A stretch of 64,000 nt of DNA from Sodiomyces alkalinus F11. Taxonomy: Eukaryota; Ascomycota; Sordariomycetes; Glomerellales; Plectosphaerellaceae. Within the stretch, counting starts at the first letter, position 1; each line of letters starts with the position of its first letter. The stretch is taken from NCBI RefSeq assembly GCF_003711515.1, contig NW_021167082.1, forward strand, positions 466,923 through 530,922. The letters run 5' to 3'. This document shows positions 11,723 through 22,084 of the stretch, piece after piece. A model generated the notes under the pieces. The model was not told the origin of the DNA, searched no databases, and worked only from the letters and a program-made list of their open reading frames with translations. Both the position numbers and the translations under genes were made by a program.

Positions 11723-14700
11723 ATGACGGCCCTCCCCGAAGGCTGGGAGTTCGACTATGACGGTAGCCGATGGTTCTACCGCTATAAGGCCAACGGCCAC
11801 GTCCAATTCCATTTCCCTGCCGACGGGGACGAGTTTCCTGACTTTGTCGCCTCCGATGGCCCCGCCGACCTTGCCCCGGAGGAGAAGCTAGTGAGCCAAC
11901 AACAGATCAAGAGGAAGATCCCTCCCGGCGGAAATGAGCAAAGGCCCGGCGCCAAACCCGTCATGCGGGCGACCGCTGGTCCCATGGGCGATATAGAACA
12001 TCTCGGCGCAGACGACGACCAAGACGATGGGGGTGGGTTTTACTATCAGCCCGAGAGCTTCATGTTTCTTGGCCCTGGCGCCTACCAGGACGTTAGTCCT
12101 ATGGGCGAGGAAGAGGATCGTCCACCATTCGGGCAGCGAGCGGAGAAAGACAAGGATCAAAACCCAACAGAGGAAGAGAAGGCGGGCGAGAGTCGAGCAG
12201 ATGTTCAGACGAGGGCCGAGGACCGGAAGGATACTGGCGATAAGTCCAAAGTGTCCCCTATCCACAGCGAAGCCACGACGCCTTCCGTCGTGAACAGCGA
12301 GATCGTCAGAGCAGCCCAGGTGGCGCCGGATTCGTCCGAGGCGGGGACTGAGGCTGAGGCTGAGGCTGAGGCTGAGGCTGAGACTCCCTCCGCCATCGCT
12401 CCCCTCCTCGATTCGCGCGAACTTCCCCACGAGCTTCCCCACGAGCTTCCCCACGAGCTTCCTGCCGAGCCATGCTGGAATCCAGTCGGAACCGTGGCTG
12501 AAATGCCGACCGACCAGACACCCTTATCCCGTAGCGAGACACACCCCGAACCTGTCGAGATAGGTGACAACTACTTTTTGGCACCCATAGAAACACTGGA
12601 AGTCGGTATTGCTGAGCTCCCCGAGCAGACCACCCCCGTGGATCGAAGGGATTTCAAGCCAGGCAACGACGACCTGCAGCAGACCAGCATGTCTGGCGAC
12701 GTCCTTTACAAAGCCACCTTTGGCACCCAATCTAGGCCATCGTCAAATAGGAACACACCGCAACTGCCGTCGCAAGCCAAATTCGAACCACCTCCATATG
12801 AACCCCAGCGTGCTGCGACCCAGCCGCCAGAGGATAGGCAGGAGGAGCGATCTCGGAGCGAGTCGCCTTCGAAGACCGCCACCAAGGCCGCCAATACGAA
12901 CACGCCCACTAATGCGCGCCCGCAAGCCGGCGCATACCAGCCTTTTGTGCCCGGTGCTACTCCCGGCGCCGCCACTGGCAGGGCCCCTGCTCATCCCTCC
13001 AAGACGCATCGTAACTCCCTCGTACGGGAGGCATCGTTGATGATATCTTCGAGCGCGCCGCCGAACCTTGACCGTCACAGCATTCCAGCCGCACTTCAAC
13101 CGCCTCAGCTACCCCGAAAGAAATCCAGCGGTCCTCCATCATCCGCACCGGGCCATGCTCCCCAAATACAGCAAGCCGAGGAATCGAATCGACTGCTGCC
13201 CGGGACTGACTCCGATCAGGAGAGCCACGACAATGCCAGCCAGAGCCCGTTAACCCATGTTCCTTCGGTGCTCAAACCAGCCCGAGGTCGCATGCCCGAT
13301 TCTGCTCAACAGGTAAACCATCGTCATCCCCACCAACAGGCCCCTCACCAGCAGACCAAGTTTGTTGCGCCGCCACGGCTATACCACGATGCCTCTCGCC
13401 AACTGCAGAGAAAGGAGCCCCAGCACCCCGGCCACCCAGGACAACCCCTTACGAGGGCGCAAACCGACTTCCCTTCGAGCGGGCAACCGTACACCGCGTC
13501 GCATTCGGCCCAGCCGGCCCTGGGATCCCGGCCGGGTGTTCAAAGAGTTCAGACAGAACCTCCTCAACGTCCTGCCACCACCCAAACGCCAGGGGTGGTG
13601 AGCTCGCCACATACCTCGATGACCTCGCATACTCGAGATCAACACCCGAGACCCGTGCAGTCCCAGCGGTCTCGGTCTGACACGGCTCAGAGCGCGTCTT
13701 CTGTTGCATCACTGCCTAACCCAGAGCTGTCGAGACAGGTATCCTTCGCAGCCAGCGACGTTTCCTCTCTCGGGCCGGTTAGTAGTAAATCCTCCAGCCA
13801 GCCTCTGCGGACACCGTCCCCGCTTGAATCGCCGCCAACCTTCCCCAACCTGAACGCTTCTGTCCGAGACCCCACTCCCCGTCGATATTCTATGCCTACC
13901 GAACATTTGATAGATCAAGCCAAACAACATATTGTTCCTTCTGCCCAGCAGGACTCTGAGCAGCCTGCCGAGGAGTCTAATGGGGCTCATGGTCAGGCAG
14001 GAGGTCAGGCAGGAGGTCAGGCCGCGAGGCAAGACGCCGGTCAACAGAATGAGACATCGGGTGGAATGCCTGGACCGCCGCAACGACCCGTCGCGACACC
14101 ACCCACGGAACAAGCCCGCCGAGCTAGTATTTCCGCACCGCCCGCAGCAGCGGGGCATCTCCTTCACCCCATCCAGGAAGACCCGGAAGGCGATTATACA
14201 CCTCGGCAATCTCCACATTCCGGACCACCCGGTGTGCAGCCGCAATCGTCTCTCAATCCGCCTCGGCCTGGACAGCTTGGTCGCGCCACGACCGTATCTT
14301 CAGACATGCGGCAGCACCAGTATTCCTCTCAAGGGGGACCCGGCGCTCCAGCTGGCATGGCGCCGCCTGGACACATGCTTGGGGGAGGGGTGCCGGTCCA
14401 GGCTCCGGTCCGGGCTCCCACGCATCCGCAGCAGAAATTCCAATCGATTGCGCAGGAAGGTCCCGGCGCAGAGAAAGAGAAGAAGGAGAAAGGCGGTTGG
14501 TTCTCCAAGCTTAAGAAGTCTTCTAGTAAGACGGGCGTTTTGCAGAAGCAATCTCCGACGCCAGTGCAGCAGCAGCAGCAGCCGCAGCCGCAGCAACATC
14601 AGCCTGCACCATCGGGGTGGTCTCAGTACCCGCAACATCCCCAGCAACCTCAACATCCCCAGCATCCCCAGCATCCCCAGCATCCCCAGCATCCCCAGTA

Positions 14701-15523
14701 CCTACAACACCTGCAGTACGCACAGCATCCGCAACATCCGTATCCCGTACCGTTTCCTGCACCAGCAAGCCAGCAGCAGTGGAGGCTGTCACCTCAACCC
14801 CAGATTCCTGCTGGCGTGCAGGCTCAAGGAGTCCCTCCCCAGACTGTGCATCCCGGAGTACCTCGGACCATTGCTGCGGAGACCCCGATGCCACAGCTAG
14901 CAGCACCAACACAGGGGCCGACGCAGGGACCGACATATTCCGTAACCGAAACCTCTTCCCTCCCTCTCCGCTCTTCGTCCTCGGCCGGACCAGGTTTCAA
15001 CCCAGACAAGCCTAATGGGAAACAAGCCGGTTTGCCAGAAGCCGAGCCCCCAGCCGCGCCTCACACAACAGAGCTGAACCGTCAAGCATCGACAGCATCT
15101 ACGTACGCCGCCTCGGTCATGACTGTGGAACTTTCCGAAGCCCGCGCCCGGCCCGTTCTGCGACCGCAGCTCGTCACTATTGTTCACAGAGCAGGTGGTC
15201 CCGCTGCCGCTCCGTCGGCCTCTGCCGCCGCCTCTACTGCAACCCCCGCTGCTCCTCCCGGCACGGCTTCGACGGCTGCCGCTCCACAAAATCTCAGGTC
15301 GCCCATGGACGAGGAGGTTATGGTTCCCCCGCTCTTCTCGTCGAGGCAGAGACCTGCCCAGAGCGCGGAGTCGTCGGCGCGAGCTTCCATGGAGAATAGG
15401 CCGCCGTCGAGGGAGCAGGCTGTCCCTATGAGCGACCCCAGCATTAACAAATGGGCGAAGCGGCCGGCGGCGGACTACTCGGGCGGGGGCTGGGGTGATG
15501 ATGAGTGGGGGGAGTACCGCTGA
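11723..15523 (+). CDS. Large low-complexity WW-domain protein
   Basis: Single exon, 1266 aa from the ATG at 11723 (preceded by CTCAAACC). Residues 3-31 form a WW-like module: LPEGW at the start, an aromatic FYRY core, and HFP at the end, but the second signature Trp is Phe (VQFHFP). The remainder is predicted disordered and extremely rich in Pro, Gln, Ser and His, with internal repeats (Glu-Ala x6, ELPH x3, HPQ x5), one Lys-rich patch (EKEKKEKGGWFSKLKKSSSK, around residue 920) and an aromatic C-terminal tail (GGGWGDDEWGEY). WW modules bind Pro-rich ligands; this protein carries many such motifs itself, so self-association is possible (inference). No enzymatic domain is visible and the specific function is unknown. 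Confidence 0.85.
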   Translation: MTALPEGWEFDYDGSRWFYRYKANGHVQFHFPADGDEFPDFVASDGPADLAPEEKLVSQQQIKRKIPPGGNEQRPGAKPVMRATAGPMGDIEHLGADDDQDDGGGFYYQPESFMFLGPGAYQDVSPMGEEEDRPPFGQRAEKDKDQNPTEEEKAGESRADVQTRAEDRKDTGDKSKVSPIHSEATTPSVVNSEIVRAAQVAPDSSEAGTEAEAEAEAEAETPSAIAPLLDSRELPHELPHELPHELPAEPCWNPVGTVAEMPTDQTPLSRSETHPEPVEIGDNYFLAPIETLEVGIAELPEQTTPVDRRDFKPGNDDLQQTSMSGDVLYKATFGTQSRPSSNRNTPQLPSQAKFEPPPYEPQRAATQPPEDRQEERSRSESPSKTATKAANTNTPTNARPQAGAYQPFVPGATPGAATGRAPAHPSKTHRNSLVREASLMISSSAPPNLDRHSIPAALQPPQLPRKKSSGPPSSAPGHAPQIQQAEESNRLLPGTDSDQESHDNASQSPLTHVPSVLKPARGRMPDSAQQVNHRHPHQQAPHQQTKFVAPPRLYHDASRQLQRKEPQHPGHPGQPLTRAQTDFPSSGQPYTASHSAQPALGSRPGVQRVQTEPPQRPATTQTPGVVSSPHTSMTSHTRDQHPRPVQSQRSRSDTAQSASSVASLPNPELSRQVSFAASDVSSLGPVSSKSSSQPLRTPSPLESPPTFPNLNASVRDPTPRRYSMPTEHLIDQAKQHIVPSAQQDSEQPAEESNGAHGQAGGQAGGQAARQDAGQQNETSGGMPGPPQRPVATPPTEQARRASISAPPAAAGHLLHPIQEDPEGDYTPRQSPHSGPPGVQPQSSLNPPRPGQLGRATTVSSDMRQHQYSSQGGPGAPAGMAPPGHMLGGGVPVQAPVRAPTHPQQKFQSIAQEGPGAEKEKKEKGGWFSKLKKSSSKTGVLQKQSPTPVQQQQQPQPQQHQPAPSGWSQYPQHPQQPQHPQHPQHPQHPQHPQYLQHLQYAQHPQHPYPVPFPAPASQQQWRLSPQPQIPAGVQAQGVPPQTVHPGVPRTIAAETPMPQLAAPTQGPTQGPTYSVTETSSLPLRSSSSAGPGFNPDKPNGKQAGLPEAEPPAAPHTTELNRQASTASTYAASVMTVELSEARARPVLRPQLVTIVHRAGGPAAAPSASAAASTATPAAPPGTASTAAAPQNLRSPMDEEVMVPPLFSSRQRPAQSAESSARASMENRPPSREQAVPMSDPSINKWAKRPAADYSGGGWGDDEWGEYR
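12350..12382 (+). repeat. GAGGCT hexamer repeat coding Glu-Ala
   Basis: About five and a half tandem copies of GAGGCT inside the WW-protein gene, encoding alternating Glu and Ala in frame. Confidence 0.9.
12419..12462 (+). repeat. 12-bp tandem repeat coding ELPH
   Basis: Tandem copies of GAGCTTCCCCAC in the WW-protein gene, encoding repeated Glu-Leu-Pro-His. Period 12 keeps the frame, so copy number can vary without harm. Confidence 0.9.
14653..14698 (+). repeat. 9-bp tandem repeat coding HPQ
   Basis: Five copies of CATCCCCAG in the WW-protein gene, encoding His-Pro-Gln. Diverged copies (CAACATCCC, CAGTACC) flank it on both sides. Confidence 0.9.
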
Positions 15524-16000
15524 CGAAATCCGAATTTCTTGCATCTTGAGTTCATGCACATCTAGCGATTTTTTTTCTGCACTACACTGGCGATGGCTTT
15601 GTTTCTTTTGCGTATTTTATATACCATGGCGCGTCTCTCGTCTTTGTCGATAATACCATTCTGCTCGGACGGTTCGTTAGGAAATACATGATCCAATCAA
15701 GAGTTTTAAGGACCCGTTGCGATTCCTGACGAGCAAAGGAGGATGGTGATGCCCTCGGTTGCTGATGTTGTAAACTTCGCGCCCCTCTTGATGATGTCTC
15801 CCCAAGGTGTCCTCCGCTAGGTAGATACGAGAGCATCCGAATTGCTCGTCGGTATGGCGCGGTAACTTGGGAAGGGCAACGACACAAGGTAGATTGACTG
15901 CATCGGGGCATGCATGCATGAATACAGTAATAATAATGCGGGCGAGACGGTCGCCTTCGCTTATCCATTATTCCGTGTATGATCCATCTCCCCAGCACAC
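15524..16000. other. Convergent 3' intergenic region
   Basis: About 480 bp between the stops of the WW-protein gene and TRM61. AT-rich stretches after 15560 are compatible with 3' ends for both transcripts. No gene seen. Confidence 0.55.
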
Positions 16001-17653
16001 TCAAGTAGCCGACGCGACGTCCGAAGTAGTAGGGGTATCAGCGACGACCAGAGCATCGTGCCGTCTATCCCTCCGATCCTGCTTCTCCTTCTTCCTGTGT
16101 TTCTTGCTAGCCAGCATCTCCCGCTTCTCGCGCTTCCTGGTCTCCTTGTCCAGGTCGCCCACGACGGCCCTCTCCATTCCGCAGGGCCATCTCGCCAGCG
16201 CGGCCTCCTCGTCGGCTTCAGTCCACTCGCGCGGCAGCGTGGCGAAGACGAGGTACGAGGTGTGTGTTTTGATCTCCGACTCGGACCGGTGTACCAGGCG
16301 GCCTTGCTTCCACGGCTTCCTAGCGTGCCTCCCCTGCTTCTCGGCATCATCGTCGTCGCCTTCGGCATCGGGATCGACATCGCCACTGCCGCCTGTGGTT
16401 GTCTCGTCGACTGCCGTACCGTCCTCGTCGTTCGCGGTGTCAAGGTCCATCGGGTTTCCCTGGGCCGGCGAGTCGGCGGCTGTCGCCGAGCCCGATTTCC
16501 CGGGGGTCTGCAGCGCGTTGTATTCGCGTGAACGCTTTTCAATCTCGCGCTGCCTCCCCACGGCCTCTTCGACGTTGGTGGGTTCGGGGGGCGCCTTTTT
16601 GCCCGGTTGGCTGTTCAGGGTGAGGCCGTCGCGCACGACGCTGAGGAATTTCTGGGAGACCTCGATCATGTCGATCTCCACCCACCCTAGCTGTCTCATG
16701 GCGCGGATGGTGCGCTGGACCTGCTCGATGCAGGGAGAAAAGGTGCAGATGTAGGCCGCCGTCTTGGGGTTCAAGGGTGATACCCATTCTCCTTCCATGT
16801 CCTTGAACTTGTCTTCGAAATCTTTGCCTGTGGGTCTCGAGCGCGAAAGATGCGGCAGAGCTTCCCAGGGAGCGGGAAGATCGAGGAACACGGCGTCGGC
16901 CTCGGGGCTCTTCCCGTCGACTAGGAATCCACCGCTGTAAGCGTCGCGATGGGTGAGCTGAACCAGCCCCTCCAGGCGATGGGCCTTGATTTCCTCCTTC
17001 ATCTGCAGATAACGGGCCTCGTTGAACTCGTAGGAATACACCTTCCCTCGGCGATCGTCGTCGGTTTCGGGATAGCCGTTGTACACGGCGCGAACAGAAG
17101 CATGGGTGAAGCTACCGCTTCCCGCACCTGCTTCGATCAGCCGGCTGCCGGGTCTCGCTCGGATCCGTTGCAAAATGTAGCTGTAGTCGGGAGTATAGAC
17201 GACCTGGGTTCGGTGCGGCAGGCTGCGGGTCCAGAGCTCGGGGGTCGGCGGTAGGATGTGGACGAAGCCGCTGGCGGCCACGACGGCCTTCTTCGCCGGG
17301 GCGGGGTTGGAGGTCGAGTCCTGGTCGTCGGCAGCGGCAGCGGCAGCGGCAGGTGTCGAGACTTTGCTATCATCGTCGTCCTCCTTCCTCTTACGTTTCC
17401 TCCCACGGGAACCCGTATCCACCTTCGAGGCACGGATCTGGGAGCCCCAAGGAACGCCGACCATGGTCGAGTGCGGGAACGACCCATAGCGGGTGTTTAG
17501 AACGGCTCCTTCTGCGTAGCCATCGACGGCGGATTCCGATTCGTGTAGTATCAGAGGCACGAGATTATCGCGCGACAGCTGAACGATCGCCAGAGAATCG
17601 TGAGACGTCAGGTGGCCCGGGTCGAGGAAAGCTGACGTCTTAGCCGTCCCCAT
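16001..17653 (-). CDS. TRM61: tRNA (adenine-N1-)-methyltransferase catalytic subunit TRM61
   Basis: Single exon, 550 aa, ATG at 17653 in the context CACACAATGG. An N-terminal beta-rich region (residues 1-85) is followed by a basic and acidic low-complexity linker (RKRKRKEDDDD, poly-Ala) and then the Rossmann methyltransferase: SLPHRTQVVYTPDYSYI, the SAM-binding motif IEAGAGSGSFTH, and the catalytic-site segment DAVFLDLPAPWEAL. An Ala/Asp-rich insert precedes a C-terminal block containing HTSYLVFA. TRM61 with TRM6 forms 1-methyladenosine at position 58 of tRNAs, including initiator tRNA, in the nucleus (family knowledge; yeast Gcd14). The 550 aa exceeds the yeast protein because of the linker and insert, common in filamentous fungi. 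Confidence 0.95.
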   Translation of the reverse strand: MGTAKTSAFLDPGHLTSHDSLAIVQLSRDNLVPLILHESESAVDGYAEGAVLNTRYGSFPHSTMVGVPWGSQIRASKVDTGSRGRKRKRKEDDDDSKVSTPAAAAAAADDQDSTSNPAPAKKAVVAASGFVHILPPTPELWTRSLPHRTQVVYTPDYSYILQRIRARPGSRLIEAGAGSGSFTHASVRAVYNGYPETDDDRRGKVYSYEFNEARYLQMKEEIKAHRLEGLVQLTHRDAYSGGFLVDGKSPEADAVFLDLPAPWEALPHLSRSRPTGKDFEDKFKDMEGEWVSPLNPKTAAYICTFSPCIEQVQRTIRAMRQLGWVEIDMIEVSQKFLSVVRDGLTLNSQPGKKAPPEPTNVEEAVGRQREIEKRSREYNALQTPGKSGSATAADSPAQGNPMDLDTANDEDGTAVDETTTGGSGDVDPDAEGDDDDAEKQGRHARKPWKQGRLVHRSESEIKTHTSYLVFATLPREWTEADEEAALARWPCGMERAVVGDLDKETRKREKREMLASKKHRKKEKQDRRDRRHDALVVADTPTTSDVASAT

Positions 17654-18249
17654 TGTGTGAAGTATGTGTGTAATTCGTAGCGAGAAGGAAAAACGATACC
17701 GAGGTGCTCTATGCGTATATAAAGCGATTCCAGAAGCAATTGGCGTGCAATAACGTTCCTCTATACGCTACGTGGTGTGGATGTTGATGTTCGGGGAAGA
17801 GCGACTTCTGCAAAAAAGTCGTAGAACTGCAAAGTAAAATGCGCAAGGCTGAAGAGGTAGCTGTTGGCCTGGCATGTGGCTAGTGCATTGAATCGCGGGG
17901 TAACTGTGGCGCTGCTCTGTTATAGGCCAATGAAACAAGACGCGGCTGACGACGTTGTCAGATTAGGGAATTTCCTCCCTGCGGGGAACACGCGCCGTTA
18001 CTTCTTGCCTCCTCGACCGAGTACATTGTACAAGTAATTAGTACCTAAATAAGGTAATGCTCTTGATCACCCCTCGAGCACGGCACCACCTCCACCACCT
18101 CGACGACCTCCCTTTAGTGTGACTCAACCCGACCTAACCCCTTCTCTTCCTTCCGCACCTCATCCCCTCCCTGTTACCCATTACCTCTTACCTCCCCTCC
18201 CTCCACCGAGGCCCGCTTTACCCTTTTCTGTGGTCGTCCCGGAGACTGG
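17654..18249. promoter_or_regulatory. Bidirectional promoter of TRM61 and cysteinyl-tRNA synthetase
   Basis: About 600 bp between two head-to-head tRNA-function genes. A TATATAAA-like element at 17714-17721 lies about 60 bp upstream of the TRM61 ATG. The last 200 bp before the synthetase gene are C/T-rich, as is common in strongly expressed fungal promoters. Shared regulation is inference. Confidence 0.5.
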
Positions 18250-20938
18250 ATGAATCGCCTCTTCCGTATCAGAACTATCAGGCTTTCCCTCTCCACTCAG
18301 TCTACGCTCTTTCGCTTCACTCGCACCTTCGCCTCGATCTCGACGATGGAGTCGCTGAAGGTGCACAATTCTTTGTCGCCCGGCCAGCCCGTGCCTTTCG
18401 AACCCGTCGAGAAAGGGAAAATTACCTGGTACGCCTGCGGGCCCACAGTCTACGATAAGAGCCATCTCGGTCACGCCCGCAACTATGTGTCGACAGACAT
18501 TATTCGGCGCATTCTCATGCACTACTTTGGTGCGGATCTCAAGTTTGTCATGAACATCACCGACGTCGATGACAAGGTATGTTCTCCTTCCTCCTACCTT
18601 TTATCTCCTACCTCTTACCCGGCACATGGTCGGGAGACACCAACCTAATCGGCACATGTCCAGATCATCATCAAAGCCAGGAGACAACGACTCCTCGACC
18701 TCGAGAAGAAGAAGACGTATACAGAAGAAGAACTCAACAAACTCGCCCTCGCAGCGTTCCGTGCCTATGCCGAGAAAAGTCTCCCCCTGCTAGTCGCGGC
18801 CGACGGCCAGGAGGAGCTCGACGAGAAGAACTACTTTGCACGGCGGGACAAGTGCTACGGATCAGTGTTGGCAGGCGGAACCCTGTCCGGGGAGGGCAAG
18901 CCCGGGGACGACGAGGCCAAGGCCAGGATGCACATCAGCAACATGGACTCGGCGGCATTTGCCATTCAAGACAACAAAATCTTCCCGGGGGCCGACGAAG
19001 TGCTGCTGCCCTATCTCGACTCGCTGTACAAGGAGACGATCGACACGAGCGACCAGACCATCTTCACGGACCTCACGCAAAGCATGGAGCGCCTCTTCTT
19101 CGAGGACATGGACGCCCTGAACGTCCTCCGTCCCGACGTGATCACGCGCGTCACCGAGTACGTCCCCCAAATCGCCCAATTCGTCGAGCGCATCGTCGAC
19201 AAGGGCTTCGCGTACGAGTCGGACGGGTCTGTCTACTTTGACATCTCGGCGTTCGAGAAGGCCGGGAATACGTACGCGCGACTACGTCCGGGGAACAGGA
19301 ACGACAAGGCCCTGCAAGAGGACGGGGAGGGTGCGTTGTCCAAGAACCTAGGCGAGAAGAAGAACGAGGGCGACTTTGCGCTGTGGAAGAAGTCCAAGAA
19401 GGGAGAGCCGTATTGGCCGAGCCCTTGGGGCGACGGCCGACCGGGATGGCACATTGAGTGCTCGGTCATGGCGTCGGACATTCTGGGCGCGCAGATGGAC
19501 ATCCACTCCGGAGGCATTGACTTGGCGTTCCCTCATCACGATAATGAGCTGGCGCAAAGCGAAGCCTACTTTTGCGAACCGGGCAAGGGGGAGCACTCTT
19601 GGGTCAGGCACTTCCTGCACATGGGTCACCTGTCGATATCCGGATCCAAGATGTCCAAGTCTCTCAAGAATTTCCAGACCATCCAGGACGCCCTCGCTAC
19701 CACGTATACATCGAGGAGCATGCGGGTGGTCTTCTTGCTGGGCAAGTGGAATGACGGCGTGGAAATTTCGCCGGATATGAGGGCCCAAGGCGCCAGCTGG
19801 GAAAGCACGCTCACGGTAAGCGGGCCCCCTATATACCAACCCACTCGGCAATAATGGGTTCCCATTTGTTCAGGCTGCTAACAACAAAGCGCGATAGAAT
19901 TTCTTTTCCAACGTCAAGGCGCTCCTCCGGGACTCCGAGTCTCTGGAAAACGGTGTGAGGTCACTGTCAGTCGCCGGAGAGGGTCCCAAAGAGGGGCTGG
20001 CTGCGGACCTCGAGAAGGCACAGAGCGAAATGCATACGGCGCTTTCGAATTCCTTCGACACTCCCCAGGCGATGCGCATTATCCAGGAGCTCGTGGGTAC
20101 GGCAAACAACTACCTGACATCCGAGGCCAGTCTTCCTGCGCTGGAAGCCGTTGCTCGGTGGATTACGAAAATGGTGGGCATCTTCGGTCTCGATGAGAAT
20201 GCGCAGGTACCTTACGATGGCCTGGGCTGGGCTTCCAAGCCTCAAGACGCCAGCGTCGACCTCAAGGAGGCCGCCTCCTTGCCATCCCACGCCAGTGCTT
20301 ACCAGACCGTGGTGGCCGATGTCAAGGCGTTGGACCTGGCTTCAGATTCGCTCTCGGCGCTCGTCAACGAGCAAGACCCCGACGCGGAATTCGCGGCGGC
20401 AGTAGAACGCGGCGTCCGTGACGTGGAGGAACTGGCGCTGCCGTACGCAAGAGCAGTCTCCAAGCTGCGCGACGAGCTGCGGAGGGCAGTGTCGTCTGCA
20501 TCGCCGGACGTGAAGAAGGCGGTTCTGTCGCTGACGGACCGCATCCGTGACGAGGATCTGACGAACCTCGGCATCTACCTCGACGACAGGCCCGAGGGCA
20601 AAGCGGCGCTCATCAAGTTCGTGCCGGCGAGCGAACTGATCGCCATGCGCAACGAGAAGCTAGCGAAAGAGGCGGAGAAGGCACGGGCGAAGGAGGAGGC
20701 TAAGCGGGCACGCGAACAGGCCGAGAGGGAGAAGTGGGAGAAGGCCAAGGTGTCCCCGACGGAGATGTTCAAGTCGGACGACAAGTATGCCGAGTGGGAT
20801 GCGGAGGGTTTGCCCACCAAACTCAAGGATGGCAGCGAGTTGCCGAAGAGCCAAGCCAAGAAGCTACAAAAAGAGTGGCAGAGACAGAAGAAAGCGCACG
20901 AAGAATACTTGACCAAGTTTGGAGGACGGAAAGCTTGA
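18250..20938 (+). CDS. Cysteinyl-tRNA synthetase (probably cytosolic and mitochondrial)
   Basis: Three exons, 18250-18576, 18664-19815 and 19898-20938, all phase 0, total 839 aa; the introns have donors GTATGT and GTAAGC, the second with a GCTAACA branch site. Class I signatures: HLGH (residues 72-75, with zinc-ligand Cys63 in YACGPTVYD) and KMSKS (about residue 438), plus [13 protein letters not shown]. The C-terminal region ends in a long Lys/Glu/Arg helix ([17 protein letters not shown]) and a Lys-rich tail, as in eukaryotic cytosolic enzymes. The first 32 residues ([16 protein letters not shown] and following) are basic and hydroxylated with no acids, like a mitochondrial presequence, and a second in-frame ATG (18346) starts MESLKVHNS. 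Dual targeting by alternative starts is therefore likely but unproven. Confidence 0.96.
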
Positions 20939-22084
20939 GAGCGTTTTGATAGACAGGAAAAAAAAAGGGGGGCACAGCTCGGGCGCTCCATGACTCGATA
21001 AACTTGGAACCGTCGGTTTGGGGAAGATACGGGACTCCAAATGTTCAAACCACGTCTCTTTTCTTTTTTTCGTTGCCATATTCATTGGGGTAATCACTTC
21101 GTCTGATGGAGTAACGCATTTTAGGCTCCATCTCCCGGGTGAATGGTCTAGACAACCGGTCAAGGTTCGATTGTCGAGATGTCAGAGGGGAGAGTCTTCT
21201 CCGATGTCTCAGGCACCAATACGTACCTCTACCTTGTATCCGTACCTAAGGTATTCGTACGTTATACGTCATTAAGCTTTACCACTTTGACAGCTGAAAC
21301 TCGGAGGCCTTGAACGGTTTCGCCAATAACGGCCTGTCCTCCGTACCCCCTAAATGTACTACCCTGTGTACCTCCAAAGGCTGTCAAGTGTCGCCCTCAG
21401 GGGGTACTGCAGCGGGATGGTACCCACACTGTACTTCCTCTTGTGTCTGGCTGTACCTGAGAACACCCCTTCGGGCCCCTCCTTACCCCTCCACTGATCT
21501 GCAAGATCATGACATCACTGATTCTTCACTGGTCCATAACAAACATCCACAAGCCGTCAGGAGCGTTACACCGATCTGAATAAGTGTGTTGAGCTTGGAC
21601 CATGTCGGTCATTACACGTGTACGTGTAGAAGCAAGACAATTCCGCAAGCTGCCGTTTTCCCTTTGGACTATTTTATCATGAACATACGTATCCCATCAC
21701 CCACCCGGAGGCTCTCCGTCTCATCGAACAGACGTCATCTTCTTCCCCTTTTGTCTTCTTCTTCTCTTCCGAGGCTGGTCTCAGGCTTGCTTGTCACCGC
21801 GATATGGCCCCTGTCAGAGCCTCACCCACTTCGTCTTCTAATACCTACGGCCTCCCCTTGGCCTAGACGTAGGTTACGAGGTTTACGAAGTGTGATGAGA
21901 GCTTCACTTTGCCCTTTAAATGTTCTACTTCCCATCTCACCTGCAGATTATTAATATTATTATTAATATTATTAAGTCTTTCGAGCAGAGGATCACCGGC
22001 CTTCCATCGGCCTCCCTCTTCTATTGCAGTTGCATCTACTTACTATAATACCCTGCCTTACTCTTACCTACAGCTCAAACCACC
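20939..22084. other. Intergenic, no gene seen
   Basis: About 1.15 kb. Contains a TACCTAAGGTA palindrome (21243-21253) and an AT-rich ATTATT-type stretch near 21950-21975, some 110 bp before the ATP-grasp start. Short open frames only. Confidence 0.55.
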
